Below, piece after piece: positions 35,237 through 48,000 of a stretch of 64,000 nucleotides of DNA (within the stretch, counting starts at the first letter, position 1; the number at the start of each line of letters is the position of its first letter). Both the position numbers and the translations under genes were made by a program. Below the pieces are notes generated by a model. That model was given only the letters and a program-made list of their open reading frames with translations, did not search any database and was not told the DNA's origin. Origin of the DNA: Ascochyta rabiei (lineage: Eukaryota; Ascomycota; Dothideomycetes; Pleosporales; Didymellaceae); contig NC_082412.1 of NCBI RefSeq assembly GCF_004011695.2, positions 1,054,001 to 1,118,000 of the forward strand. Direction: 5' to 3'.

Positions 35237-37099
35237 ACGTATTTAACGGGTAAGTCGACCACATAGGCGAGTCGGCCACTCTGCTAAGACTACACCAACA
35301 TTCTACCCTATTATAGCTTGCATTAGCCTACATTGGCATTGTTCATAGTAGTACAGTATATAATATTATTTAGTAACACCTTCTTTAGGCTTTTTACACG
35401 TGCGCGAGTTATGCCCTACGTTGTAGCACTTTTTACAGCGTCTTTAGGTTACCTTACCTCCTTTAACACGTACTTGCTTCCTTGCCTTCTTACTATTACT
35501 ACGCGCCCTAAACTTAGTTAGAGTAGTTAATTAAAGGCCTTCCTTAGCTGTTAGGACTCCCTCCTGCTGCAACTGCTTTCTTTTATGCGATCTACGTCGC
35601 GTAGCAGCCTTATTTGCTGCTCAAAGCCTAGTAATCTCCCTTTAAGCTAACACTAGCTTGTGCGCTACTATAGCTGCGCCTTTAGCAAGCTTTTTAAAGT
35701 CCTTAACTATTAAAGTTGGTAAGCTGCTTGCATGCCTTTAAATCCTCTCTTAAACCAGCGTTAATTACGACCCTAATTGCAGGGTAGTGCTTGGGGTTTG
35801 GGACTGCTAGGGCTTATCTTCTATAGTAGGTAGCGGTAGGGTACGTAGGCAGACATCAAGACCTATTATAACCTGTTCTGGGTCAAAGGGGACTATTCTA
35901 GCGCCTTAGAAGCCTCCTTAGATATTGCTAGAAGTAAATGTCTCCTTATAGGCGCCTATAAAGTATAATAGGAACTTAGTTTTAGTAATATAAGTAATGT
36001 AGTTACGTATAAGATTCTTAGCTTAGCGCCTATATACCTTCTTTAGAGGGGCAAAACAACCTATATCTAGTAGTTGTAAGAGCTAAGATAAGTGTAGAGG
36101 CATATACAGTGTAATAATGTTTACTTCCTTATAGTATTGTTAGAAGTTAAGGGAGTTGTAGCTCTTGTGGCTATTAATAAGGAGCAGCTAGTGCACTCCT
36201 TAGGTGCGCGTCTTTGTATAGGCATTAAAGTGCTTTAACTAGTCTAGACTAAGCTTGTTAGTAGTCTATCCGTTCTTAGAGACTCTAATAACCTAATTAT
36301 GGGGCAGATTATCCTCTTTATACCAGGCAGAGAGGTGGTTACAGCCTTTAAAAATAATAAAGGGTAGAATAGCCTACTCTGTGCTATTAATGCCCTATAT
36401 AACCGTTATCCACTCTTAATTACCCTACTGCACTGCCTTTAGCCGTCCTTAACGCTCTAAACCTGTAATAACTGCTCCTGCGGATATCTAGCCTATTATA
36501 AAGCCTGTCTTATTAAAGTTGTACGTGTTATTATCCTAGATGCTATACTTAGCTTTAACATTTGCTATAAGCCTAAACCAGCCTTATATAATCTCTAGAT
36601 TCTTACAGAGGGCTCTCTTATAGTTATACTTACAATTAAACTTTACTTTAAGGTTAGGGCAGCGCTTAATAAACATATTAGGCTAGTTTATGCTAACATA
36701 GCCTATATTACGCTTAGCACGCAAAGAATTAGCTATATTAGCTACAGCAGCTAGCTAAGAGGCAAATCCTTATACATCTAGCTTAAGAATATACTTAGTA
36801 ATTACATCCTCCTTAGTCTAATCTATATTCTGTTAACTTAGCGTACAATTAGCTTGTGCAGGTCGTTCTATGTATTAATTGCGTAGTGTGCTGTAAGGCG
36901 CGTTGTATATAGCTGCAGCGCGTTATATAGTAAGGTTTGCGTCTTATTTAAGTGCCTAGAGCGCAAGCTGTATTGCAGCCTCTTTTAAGGGCGTAGGTTT
37001 ATGTTGTTGTTAAGTTATCGCGTTATAAGGTAGAATGTTGGTGTGGTCTTAGCAGAGTGGCCGACTTGCCCGTGTGGCCGACTTACCCGTTGAATACGT
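35237..37099 (-). mobile_element. pogo-B: Fot1/pogo DNA transposon copy
   Basis: 1,863 bp, TA duplication at 35,235-35,236 and 37,100-37,101. Terminal repeats are related to those of pogo-C and pogo-D, but start ACGTATTTAACGGG and carry GAGTCGGCCACTCTGCTAAG. The transposase is on the minus strand, with the zinc-knuckle region at about 35,400-35,460 and the helix-turn-helix region at about 36,500-36,950. More diverged and more RIP-mutated than pogo-C and pogo-D, so probably an older copy or a related subfamily. Inserted between RT and RNase H of Copia-1. The 35,333-35,521 plus-strand frame is a shadow. Confidence 0.85.
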
Positions 37100-37101
37100 T
37101 A

Positions 37102-37685
37102 AGTAACGCATTATTTACTAATAATACTGTAGACTAAAAGAGTTCCTAAGGATACACTATTAAGCTATTTAAAGGACTTATTACCTAGAGAGCAAATAAG
37201 CAAGATACTGCTATAACGTTAACAACTAAGGCTAAGCTCCTAGCACTGTCTTAAGTAGCTAAGGAAGTAATATTAACCTCTTAACTATTAAAAGAGCTTT
37301 AGGTAACCCTAAGCAATCTAATAATAATAATTAAATGTAACAATATACAGAAAATACGTCTAGTTACTACAGATATTACTAAGATATAAACTAAGCTTTA
37401 GCATGTTAATATATATAACTACTAGTTATAATAAGAAGTTAACTGTAAAATAATTAAAGTAGAATACACCCTATCTAACAACATAATTATAGATGGATTT
37501 ATAAAGTTGTTGCTAATTAGTAAATAGGCTAGCTTTCTTAATTAGTTAGGACTTATTAAGGGCTAGAAGGGTATATTAAGGGATATCCTGCTTAAGAAGA
37601 TATAAGAGCAACTAGAGGACCTTATATTAAAGAGTTAATTAACTAGTTTACGCAGCTTACAATAGGATTCTAAGCTAAGGGGGTG
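37102..37685 (+). pseudogene. Copia-1 RNase H and polyprotein end
   Basis: NALFTNNTVD-KSS-GYTIKLFKGLIT (RNase H start), KLLALS-VAKEVI, and VNIYNY then KIIKVEYTLSNNIIIDGFIKLL at the C-terminal end, as in copia RNase H. Ends just before the 3' LTR. RIP-mutated. Confidence 0.85.
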
Positions 37686-37853
37686 TGTTAAATAAAAGGT
37701 ATTAGAGAAATAGGTTAGGCAATATACCTGCCAAGAAACCGTGCAGGGGCCTCTACTAGAACCTAGATAAGACGAAAATCACCCTTACATAGAACAACAA
37801 CAGAACATTAATACATCATTATCAACTTATTACTATTACCATCCAATCTAACA
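37686..37853 (+). repeat. Copia-1 3' LTR
   Basis: 168 bp, ends CCAATCTAACA, followed by GATCT, the duplicate of 678-682. Confidence 0.92.
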
Positions 37854-37858
37854 GATCT

Positions 37859-38203
37859 AATATCTTAAAGAAGCCTAGGAAGAATAGCAAAGGATAGGTA
37901 ATAAGGCAGGAAGATCTTAAAGCAATCTAGGCAGACTGTGCAGAATAGGCTAAGTAAGATGCTGCTAAAAAGGCTGTAGGTAAAGTAAAGCGCAGCTAGC
38001 TAAAGGTAACAACGCAGGCAGACAAAGGCAAACTAGGGAAGAAACGTGGTTAGAAGCGTAAAGGTGTTGCAGCTAAAGAAGGTATACTAGATAAGCAAGA
38101 AGTAGACGCGTTAGGACTATTAGCTAAAGCAGCACGATCAAGCAAAGCCCTTATTGACCTAATGCTAGAAACGTGGAGAGCACCTGTGGCGCAAATGTAG
38201 TGA
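37859..38203 (+). pseudogene. pogo-type DDE transposase, C-terminus, part 2
   Basis: Continuation of the transposase interrupted at 682. The translated series is lysine/alanine rich (for example DAAKKAVGKVKRS and GKLGKKRG-KRKG), then EVDALGLLAKAARSSKALIDLML, ending at 38,198-38,203 with TAG TGA. Basic, Ala/Lys-rich tails of this kind are typical of Fot/Tan-like transposases. The frame joins that of 1-682 when Copia-1 plus one copy of GATCT is removed. RIP damage is lighter than in the nested elements, but Gln-to-stop changes remain. The terminal inverted repeat of this element was not found downstream. Confidence 0.6.
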
Positions 38204-38333
38204 TGATAGATAGACATGTTAATAACGGTCAGCATATTCTAGACATGAACATAGACCTATAATACGAAGGTAGCTAGCAGTTGCGGTTTCATCTCTGCGC
38301 ACAGTTTGAACATTATTTCAATTTCCCTCACTA

Positions 38334-38976
38334 TGTTATCAAAAACACCTCCTGACAGAAGATTTGAGGGGACTTGCTAATTTGTTACAAGGACCTGCTC
38401 AGTTCTTTAAAAGCTTCCACCCTTCGCACTAAGTCTTTTAAGTGGTCTCTGACATTGTTGTGCGCGTCTGCAACGAGTTCTTCGTAATCTTTCTAATCTT
38501 GAGCTGATAAGGTAATGAGACCTTTAGAACTGTGACCAACATTAGTACATTGACTTGTCTAAATAGGCATGACGCGAGACGGACATGAGGTCTTGCAATC
38601 CTCTAATTATTACAGATGACATATATGAGCGCAGTTTCCTTACAATAGCTGCGGTATCGTCTGTCCCATCTTGAAAGGCAGACCAGTCTGGATTGTTAGA
38701 TTGCCAAACCTGTTTGATTAATTCTTTGACTGATATGCAAGACTTCCTATAACTTTTAACTATACTTATAACGTTTGTGTCTAATGTAACGGCATCTGGA
38801 ACCTTATTGAGCAAGCGAAGTACAGTTCCCATAGCTTGGAGCTGGGTCTGAAGCTCGACGAATAGATTTGATAGGTTTGGAAGGCCCTTGAGTGTAAAGT
38901 AGAGGGCATTAACTGATTCGGTTGCTAGCTCCACAATAGGGCCAAGATGGACTGCTTTATTCGCTGTTTGAGACAT
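38334..38976 (-). pseudogene. Helo-like/STAND-type N-terminal domain protein, decayed
   Basis: ATG at 38,976. Exon 1 (38,976-38,585) encodes an all-helical segment (ATESVNALYFTLKGLPNLSN, FVELQTQLQAMGTVL, SIVKSYRKSCISVKELI) resembling the fungal N-terminal domain found before NACHT/ankyrin or other effector modules in NLR-like proteins. A likely 55-nt intron (38,530-38,584; start GTCCGT, branch TACTAAT, end CACAG) restores the frame to exon 2 (DLISKGLITLSAQD, EELVADAHNNVRDHLKDLV). Exon 2 has TAG and TAA at Gln-compatible sites before a stop near 38,334. No downstream effector domain is left. The donor is weak and the family assignment is by pattern only. Taken as a pseudogene in a RIP-affected strip. 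Confidence 0.45.
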
Positions 38977-39136
38977 TATGGGATTATGGAAGATGACTTG
39001 CGATGAGCGTTAAAGACCTGGAAGCTTAGCTTCGACCCATCGGAGGGCTGCAAGTCTCTCAGATCTTTAGGACTGCAAGGGTGAAGCCGCAATCGCTAGC
39101 AAATATAATTCCACTTTGGAGCTATAGTTATTCGAG

Positions 39137-39379
39137 ATGGCCCTTTGTTACCGTCACTGCAGTACTTATGAGACAGCTATGGATGGCGCGGAGCTACAGA
39201 TTTATTCTATGCTACCTGACTGGGGCTCTGCTTCGATTCTACGTGCCTTGCTGGACCTCAGTATGGCAAAGACCCTCGTGCCCGTAAGCGATGGAACTGA
39301 TGCTGACATTTCACGTGATGTACGTTTTGCGGCTTTAATTAGCCACAGTCTGTTTGAGCTACTAGCTTGGTGTAGCTAA
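39137..39379 (+). CDS. Uncharacterised short ORF (possible gene remnant)
   Basis: 80-codon frame on the plus strand, divergent from the Helo-like pseudogene. It has balanced, protein-like composition (ELQIYSMLPDWGSASILRAL, then VSDGTDADISRDVRFAALIS) and lies in a patch less depleted in CpA than its surroundings. No family recognised. It may be the last exon of a decayed gene, since 38,980-39,136 shows no clear start or splice site. Low confidence. Confidence 0.25.
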   Translation: MALCYRHCSTYETAMDGAELQIYSMLPDWGSASILRALLDLSMAKTLVPVSDGTDADISRDVRFAALISHSLFELLAWCS

Positions 39380-40748
39380 TAACATAGTAAAAGTTACGTT
39401 GGATAGTAACGAGCTAGCTATATACAGAACATTATCCCTAGAGAAGTACTGAGTAGGGTGGCGATCACGCATTAATCTGAACGCCGCATTAGTCTTAGAG
39501 CTAGCGTTAACTTTACAGCCTTGCTAAAGCCTTGCTAGGCTTATATAGATTATCTGAAAGTATTAGAAGTAACAAGGCTTAAGCTTAGATAATCTAATAG
39601 CAATAGCACGTTTTGCGCTTTTAGAAAGACCCTTCCCAGGTAAGCGCGTATAGGATAACAACCAAGTAATTTTTATATAGAGAAGGCGCTACATCTACAG
39701 AAAAGGGTATAGAACACAACTCTTGTACAGTGCAGAAAATAACAACGCGTGTGTGGAAAAAGAGGTTATTAAATTCGAAGTACCTCTTAAAGTTTGTGGC
39801 ATGGCGGTATTTGCGTGACGCATAGATGCACGTTAGATAGATAATAATAGCACATATAGAATGCATACTTGCTAGGTGCAAAATCAATCCTGTGTTAAAG
39901 TCTTATACAAGTTCTATAACTAGTTGTTGCACGCTGAAGCTTGCTCTTACTTTAGAGTAATCAGACACACAACCGCGCATGTAAGAAGGTTCTAAAGAAA
40001 TGCATATTCTTTATGCTAGGCAAGTTCTAAACTAGTTTTTCTATCTTTGTCTAGGCTTAAACTATTAATTAATGGCGAGAAAGCTTCACGGAGGCTTTTG
40101 GGCGAATATAGGCTTTCCTCCTAACGCGTTGCATCTGGCAAGAACTCGCAATGTTAGGTCTATTAAGGTTAATAAGTCTAGTAACGTACTGCATTTGCTC
40201 CTTAATCTAGGTAGGGGGCACCGCATTTTGTTCAGTTGATGGTTCGCTTATGTATTAAAGCAATTTAAGAAGGCAGGATTGCAGGGGCTCACGTGATGGG
40301 CGCGGTGCTAGGATAGGCAGTTTGGTTGGCTGCGGAACAAGCGGATATAAGAGCGTATGCGCAAGTGCTTAATGCGCCTGGACATGCCGCCTCATCGCTA
40401 CCTTTGCTTGTCAGCGCCCAGTTCGCTTCACATTTTGTGACTGCATAATTGTAGGTTCCTGAAATTTTGGTTTCGCAGGAGATTGCAACATTGTTAATAA
40501 GATAATAGTTATGCTAAAGGGCGTTTGTTAATAAAGTAACTTAAGCGAATAGTTTAGAGGGTCTATTTAATAGCAATTCTGTCTGCTTCCTAGGTTATGT
40601 ATACTGTGTGTTATGGTGTACGTATCCTGTTTCTGTTATCTAGCTCTCTAGTCTAATAATCCAGTTGCTTAATAATTGACTTTCCTAAGCACCTATCCCG
40701 CCTACTTGCCACGCTAGTGCGTTATGCTACGCTTAAACCTTATAATAC
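39380..40748. other. Gene-free, partly RIP-mutated stretch
   Basis: AT-rich with scattered RIP. 40,280-40,450 is a richer-GC island with CACGTG and a TATA-like GGATATAAGAG at about 40,342, but no coding frame follows. The minus-strand frame 39,621-39,887 looks like chance. No gene supported. Confidence 0.5.
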
Positions 40749-43009
40749 TTAGTTGTTACTATCATCTTCAGGCGTCTTGCGTTTCCCTGTCACCCTGCGC
40801 GGACCGAATAGAGGGGTGCCATAAACCGAAGTTGCATAACTCCAGAATTCAGACTCTAAGGACAACTTATCTCTGCAGAGCGGGTAGGGGCATACTTTAA
40901 GAGCATGCTCTTAAACTAGATGCGCCTTAATGTGTTTGTGTAACGTAAAAACGTTACTAAATTGCGTAAAGCGCACTGCCAATAGTGCGTTAGCGCTAAG
41001 GCAGAATAAGCAATGTGCAGTAACTACCACAACCCTACACTCCTTAATTAAACTGCAGTAATTATTTAGTTCTTTAAGATGCTTCCTTTATAGGTGCGCG
41101 TTCTATATCTGTTTAGAACGACACTATACATTATGCTTATAGTAATAGTGCATTTTTATAAGCATTATCTATTTGTTAGGGATATAATGCTTCTCTAAGA
41201 CATAATATGCAAGATCCTTGTGGCTTTTAAGTATCTTGTAACAGCCATCCTATAGGCATTAATGTAGCTTTAAATGCTTAAGATGCTCTGTTACATGGCG
41301 AGAATATAACCCGCATAGCTTCCTGTTAAAGCAGTAGTAGCAATCATTCTAGAGACACGTCTGAATATGCAAAAATTGTGCTGTTATATGCTCCCGCTTG
41401 CGGTTAACGCGCTGTTAGCGTGCATACTGTAGCAAGTAACTATAGGCACAATCTGGACGAAACCTAAGAAACATGAGTAGGAGCTTGCATAGAACAGAGA
41501 CATACCTACTTGGTCAAATCCTTACTGCAATTACTGTAGCAACCTTGCTTTGTTGGTTCTGCAGTTTTATATGCGTAGCGCTTCCTATAAGATCTAGCCA
41601 GGCTAATAAGGGGCTTAAGAACTTCCGTGAGCGAAAGAGCAGCTGTGATCTTGTTATTGCAGAACATAAGGTCCAGTACAAGCTTGCGCTTAGGCTTAAA
41701 CTTGAGCAGTGCTAGGAGGTAACGTGACGGTTCGCGGGAGAGGGTTGTAGATACTGGTGACGTTTCCCTAACAATTTCGCCTTTCCCTTTAAGGTATTCT
41801 TAACGGTCTTTCTAATACGCCTTCTTACGTGATTGCCGCCTAAGTTCGTATTCCTGCGTTGCAGAGAGCAACAATGTTAATACCACTTTAGGATGTCTTT
41901 CTTCCTTCTCTTCTAGGACATTTATTGTTCTTCTATACAGTATTTCTGTAAGCATTAATCCTAGTGGCTTAGGCGCAAGCAAATTTTAATTTGCTATTAT
42001 AGAGCTAGACTCTTTATATAGATTAAGACACTGCTTACGTTTATAGATAACTAATTAGCTATTAATTCTAATTAAACCTAAGATATAGTACTGCGCTGTA
42101 TCTTTATATTTATAGCCTATTAATATCCTTCTCTAAGTAGCTGTAGCTTCACCTAAGTATATGTAAGCTTTGTTCTACAAGCTTGTGTAATTAACTTGCC
42201 CTTAACAGTATGCGCAAAAGCCCGCCTAAAGCAATATGCACTAAGGTTCTCTTAATAGCCAGCCTGTTAACTAGCGCCTTTTAATGCAAAGTTGAAACAA
42301 TTGTACGTCTATATTCTGTTCTTAGACATGGATTTATTAGCGCGCATGCCCCTTATAACAGGACGCTCTAGAACTTCAGGTCTATACTTGGCCCTGTAGA
42401 GCAAATTTCCTAGGATAGGTTTTACAGCTTTAAGGTTGTTAGAAGATTCCATATCCTGGAATACTCTATCTGCAAAGGCTAGTGACAGGAACTATGTTAT
42501 AGGGCATATGTACCTTATACGCGGCTTCTTATACAGCGTTATAATAGGTCTATTCAGCGTTAGTCACGTCTAAGAATAGATAGTGGCACAAGATAGGGTC
42601 TTACGCATGTTTCTTGTATTCTCTATAGCCCTTCTAGTTTCTTAGCTTAACATGGATACGCTACCTAGGATGGCTAGTGCTCTATAAGCGAACAAGCTTA
42701 ATATCTTTGTAAAGCAAGCCTTTATTAGTCTAGTACTAAGCATCTAACTTAACAACTTCTCCTGGTTAGACACTAATAAGAAGTATAAGCTGTATAGTAA
42801 AAGCTATCTGGTTACGTATGTAAGGGTGTAGGTACTTGTATTTATTACTAGCAAACAAGAACTAAATAATGTCTTTAGCAACTGCAATAGGCACAAGTGG
42901 CTTAGCGCAAGCGCATGTTGATAGAAGGCCCTGTAGGATGAGTTCCTTCGTGACAAAACTAATAATCTCCTAATTCTGCACTGTAGTGTATTAGAAACGC
43001 GTGTGGATC
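40749..43009 (-). pseudogene. DUF3435 (FluG-like, tyrosine-recombinase-fold) gene, C-terminal part
   Basis: Minus-strand frames with Gln-compatible stops and a few frameshifts. From the right: KELILQGLLSTCACAKP, IAFTIQLILLISV-PGEVVK (the R-P-G-like box of this family), GLLYKDIKLVRL, CHYLFLDVTNAE, then a frame change to LAFADRVFQDMESSNNL, and SAYCFRRAFAHTV at about 42,240-42,205, the Arg-rich box of tyrosine recombinase folds. Towards the C-terminus come KLVLDLMFCNNKITAALSL, C2H2-like pieces (CYYCF, SRHVTEHLKHLKLH, FSNVFTLHKHIKAHL) and TGKRKTPEDDSNN near 40,752. DUF3435 proteins include Starship captains but also many dispersed relatives. Too decayed to test catalytic residues. The 41,473-41,715 plus-strand frame is antisense. 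Confidence 0.6.
42995..43009. repeat. LINE target-site duplication, left copy
   Basis: AAACGCGTGTGGATC, 14/15 identical to 49,129-49,143; the one difference is G/A. Confidence 0.8.
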
Positions 43010-43599
43010 ACCACACACAACAAAGCAAAATTTTGACATAGGGCCCTACACACTGGAAAAACATTAGAATCTATCTTAACCTAGCGAGGATATACTATCC
43101 TAAGCTTCCTAGAGCCTCTAGACGTCTGGTTGCTGCACGCTGCCTAGTTATCTAACCTAATCTATTGTAAAAAAATTCAGATTTACAGAGCACAAACCTC
43201 CCTTAAGAAAATAACAATCTTATCTTATCCTATCTTCTAAGATCTTACCTTAATAAACATAACAAATAACAAAACATCCTATCCCTACTAGATAGCAACA
43301 AGCCTTTCCTTAGCTTTCTGCTTTTAGCTTCTTCTTTCTACTCCTAGAGGTCTACTAGTTAGGCCAGTAAGAATAGAATAAAGGCAAGAATAGTAAAGCT
43401 AAGACTGCCTTTTCCTTATTTTTTAGCTCTAAAAAGCAGATAGAGACTAGGTACCTCTCTCTATGCAAAAACAAGCTCTCTTCTAGTTATTTCTTAGTTA
43501 TTTTATCTTAAAAAAGAGAAGGAAAACCCTACCTAGGACTAGGACCAAGGACCTAGGACTATAGAACTGGAACCACTACCTAATAGAGACTAATCTCTA

Positions 43600-45060
43600 A
43601 ACACAGGGACAATAGAAATAAGCCCCCCTAGCTCCCTAACCCCTCTAAGAGAGATGTACTAGCCTACACTAATTCTAAGACCTCTATCTATACCCTTATT
43701 GTCTACACTACACCTATAACCTACTCTAGGAATACACTAACCTAGTATATTTAACAGGACTACAACATTACCTCTACCCTCTGCTCCCTCTAAACAACTA
43801 GCTAGTAGACCTGCTACTCTAACAGCACCTAGGCTTCCCCCTTTCTAATTTAACATAGCTACTAGGCCTATAAACTAAGCTCCTATTACTAAAACAGTGA
43901 AAGAAGCTCTATCTATTACTAGGATAATAGTTATTTAGGCTTCTTCCCTAGCTACCTTAAACAAGGAACAATTAAACCTCCTAGACCTACTAGAAATCTT
44001 TTAAGACTACATAGAAAACAACAGGATAAATAAACAAGGCCTCTCTATCCTAGCCTACTAAGTATCTAACCTTAAAACAGTGTCTAAATTAATTAAAACA
44101 AGAGCAAAACGCCTTTAAAAACCTACCCTAGCTACTAAGACTTCTACTATTTAACCTTCTACCTAGCCTACCTTATACGCAACTACAGCTTTAGCTAACA
44201 TTCCTAAGAATATAGAATAGCAAACAGATATAAAGAAAAAGCAACCTACTATTATAAAGAAATCTCTAAGTATACACTAACTAGTTCTTACACTAGAGTA
44301 AGAACTACCCTCTTTTGCCCCCCTAGAGATATATAATACTTTTAATAAGGCCTTTATAGATAAAGGAGTAAGCCTCTCTATAATTGCTTCTACTAGCCTA
44401 AGTAGAAGGAACAACATTGTTCTTACTATAACGCCCTCCTTTACTACAAAATACCTACTTAAAAACTAAGTAATCTAGCAATTAGTTACTACCTATAAGG
44501 AAGCCCTTCTAATAGAACTATAGCATAAAGTAATCCTACACAACATCCCTATATCTCTAGAAACAAACTAGGACCTAGAGGTGCTTAAGTTAGAGATAAC
44601 TACCTTTAACAAAGGCCTGATAATAGTAGGAAACCTATTCTAGCTAACAAGCTATAAAAGGAGACAGAAGTAATAACTAGAATCTGTCTGTGTAGTCTTT
44701 GTAACAGAAAAAGAAGCATAATAAGCTATACGCAATAGACTATACCTACTAGAAGCTAGCATAAGAGCAGAGACGTTTGTTCCTACACCTCCTACTACAC
44801 AATGCTAAAAATGTCAGCAATTTAGACATATAGAGAACAGGTGCCTTAATAGCACTATATGTAAGATATGCGTAGATATATACCCTACAACACTATATAA
44901 GTGTAACACATGTAGCACTACTAGTAAAGCCTGCGTATATACTATACCTAAGTGTATAAACTATAAAAGAGCATATATAGTAGATAGTATTTAATATGTA
45001 GCCTATAAGGCTATAATAAACGCACAAACACACCTAGAAAGCTAGATAGCCTAAGGATTC
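43600..45060 (+). pseudogene. LINE ORF1 (gag-like, CCHC zinc knuckles)
   Basis: RNA-binding gag-like protein. C-terminal knuckles at about 44,800-44,960: KCQQFRHIENRCLN, ICKICVDIYPTTLYKCNTC, ACVYTIPKCINYK. An upstream helical region includes EEAYYLE-like charged stretches with mutated Gln codons. The start codon was not fixed because RIP has removed it or obscured the frame. Sits directly before ORF2. Confidence 0.7.
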
Positions 45061-48000
45061 TATAAGTAAATCTAAACAAGAGCGCATAAGCTATAGAGAG
45101 CGCCTTGCAACTTGCAGTAGAACTTACTATAGACCTTGTCTTAGTACAAGAACTATAGCTTACCCCTACTTAACAACAACCTTTAGACTACTTAAACACA
45201 CGCTCTGTAAACTACCTCTTCTTTATATAAATCCTACCTATACTACAGGACTATAGCATAAGGCTATACGTTCTAGCCTATATCCTATGTTTAACACTAG
45301 TATAAATTACCCTAACAGCAGACTTAAACCCTAACCTAGACTTTCTAGCTATTACAGTCTAGCAGTCTAGGTTTAACTGTACAATCTATAATATATACAA
45401 CTAAACAAACGTATAAGAAAAAATAACAGTAGAAAGAAAGCTTCTAAATAGCTAAACTCTGCCTAACTTAATCCTGCTAGGGGACTTTAACACATACTAC
45501 CCTTAGTAGGACCCTATAATAACTACTATAACACTAAAGGCTAGTAGTTTTATTGCCTAGATAGAAGAGTAAAACTTAGAGCTACTAAATAACTCTAGTA
45601 CAGGCACCTTCTACAGGCCAAATATGAGCAGGGAAAGTGTTCTAGACCTTACCTTTGCTACACATAGGCTTACAAACTAGATAGAAGACTAGCAAACCCT
45701 AGCAGGCATAGGCTTAGACTACCTAGGCATCCTGTTTATAATTACTATACCTAGAACACAGCTCCCTAACAACCCTACTCCCTAGTTTAACACTAAGAAG
45801 GTAGACTAGGACCTATTTTAGAAGGAGCTAGCAAAGGAATTAGGAAAAAGCTCTGCCCTAAACACTACAAGCCCTAGACAACCTACTAGCACCTCTCTAC
45901 TCCTTATCTAAGGAGAGGACAGAGAACTAGAAAAGCAGCTTAAAGTAATAGGGAAGGAGCTTACTATAGTAATAACAAACGCAGCTAAGACTATAATCCT
46001 ATAAAGCTCTACTAGTGCAAGAAGCAAGCCTTAGTAAAACCTAGACCTAAAACTAACAAGGACAAACATGCTTAGCAAACAACGCCTCCTACAGAGAGAA
46101 CTAGTAACTAGCCCTATAACCACTTATATATAGAAAAGGGACTACCTAATTACTAGAAACAGCTACCTATAAACAGTAAAAGCAGTAAAACGCAACTACT
46201 AGAACTAATTCCTAGAAAAAGAGGATATAAAATTAATCTTTAAGGTAATGTCCTATACTAAGACTATAGATAACTAAAGTATACCTGCTATACAAGGCCC
46301 TAGGGGAATAGAGAACTCCTTTTAAGGCAAGTGCTTAGCGCTAAGAGACACTCTCTTTCCTAAACTACCTGCCTCTTAGCCTATAGAATAGAGGACCTAC
46401 TAACAAGGTAGCTAGGAATAGCTACCCCTTACTAAAGAAGAGCTAGAACACGCCTGCTCCTTATAAATCTAAAGTAGCTCCCTAGGACTAGATATAATAA
46501 ACTAGGAGATAATTACTACAGTATATAGAGCAGAAACAGACATATTCTTCTATATGTTCTCTACACTATTTAACTATAGATACTACCCTTAAATCTAGAA
46601 AAGAGTAACAGGAGTTATCCTAAAAAAGCTAAACAAAATAGACTATGCAGCCCCTAAAGCCTACAGGGTAATTGCTCTCCTTAGCTGCCTAGGCAAAGTT
46701 ACAGAAAGACTAGTTACTAAACAGCTTAGAATACTAGCTAAAACAACTACCCTACTACACTCTTTATAACTAGGTAGAAGAGTATAAAAATTAGCTATAG
46801 ACGCCTCTATACTGCTACTAAACTAAGTATAAGAATAAAGGAAACTAAATCGTATAACAACTACAGTGTTCCTAGACATTAAAGGAGCCTTTAACCACGT
46901 CTTACTAGGCTAACTACTTACTATCCTACAACAACTAAAGCTACCCTACAGCCTCATAGCCTAGATCTAATCCTTCCTCTCTAGACGCTAACTATAACTG
47001 TCTTTTAATAGAGAAATAGAAGAATTTAGTAATATAAACGCTAGAATCCTATAAGGAAGCCCTGTCTTACCTATCCTGTTCCTAATATATATTAGACCTC
47101 TATTCTAGTTAATTATAAACTTCTTACTGTTCTACCTAGACAACCTAGCTATTATAGTATTGTCTACTAGCCTAAAGAAAAACATCTACCTACTAGAAAG
47201 AGATATAGCCAGCCTATTTGCAAAAGGATCTCGCTGTGTAATACAGTTTAATGTACTAAAAACTAAACTTATCTACTTTACTTTAAGCTAAAAAGTAGAA
47301 AACTACACTCTTACTCTACTAGACAGTTCTACTATAACACTAAAAAAGACTGTTAAATAGCTGGGAATCTACTTTAACAACAGGCTCTCCTTTAAGGAGC
47401 ATGCTGCTATAAGGATTAGCTAAGTAAGAAACACCTTCTACAGAATATATAGACTAGAAAACAGCAGTAAAGGCCTTATACTTACTACCCTTAGACAAAT
47501 ATACCTAGCCTGTGTTACTAGCATAGCAGACTATAGATACTAAGTCTTCTAGAAGTAACAAGCTAGGATAGCAAAACAACTACAAGGACTACAGAACGTA
47601 GTACTTAGGAAAATCTTAGGCACCTTCTAAACCTTACCTATAATTCCCTAAGAGGTAGAGGCAGCACTAGCTCCTCCTACAATAAGGCTAAACACTGTAA
47701 TAAGAAAGTACGCCTTTAGAGCTAGGAAGCTCCTAAAGAACTACCCTATCTACACTGCTACTATATAGCTAAAATCTACCCTATAAAACACAGACCTAGA
47801 CTCTAGCACAGAGTAAAGAGAGGTAAACTGTACTAGGCTAAGAATAGGACCTCCTACACAGCTTATATAAATTATATAGTCTATAAAAAAAGCTATGCCT
47901 AGTATAAGAGAAGAAAAACTAAAAGACTTCTACTTCTGCCTATAGAGTAAGGCTATTGCATACTAAACAGAAATCTTAAAACTACTAAAAGAAGAAGAAG

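Larger units (their letters stand above)
683..37853 (+). mobile_element. Copia-1: Ty1/copia LTR retrotransposon, interrupted twice
   Basis: Bounded by two 168-bp LTRs (683-850 and 37,686-37,853) that begin TGTTAAAT. The 5-bp duplication GATCT is perfect (678-682 and 37,854-37,858). Without its insertions the element would be about 5.3 kb. Domain order gag-PR-IN-RT-RH is read from the translation with mutated Gln codons, which is the copia order (integrase before reverse transcriptase). It is interrupted at about 4,507 by the 30-kb hAT block and at 35,237 by pogo-B. Heavily RIP-mutated and dead. The duplication fixes its insertion into the pogo transposase gene and makes it older than everything it contains. 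Confidence 0.9.

Noticed and set aside
41473..41715. 80-codon plus-strand frame with a hydrophobic segment
   Set aside because: Antisense to the decayed DUF3435 frame (KLVLDLMFCNNKITAALSL on the minus strand).
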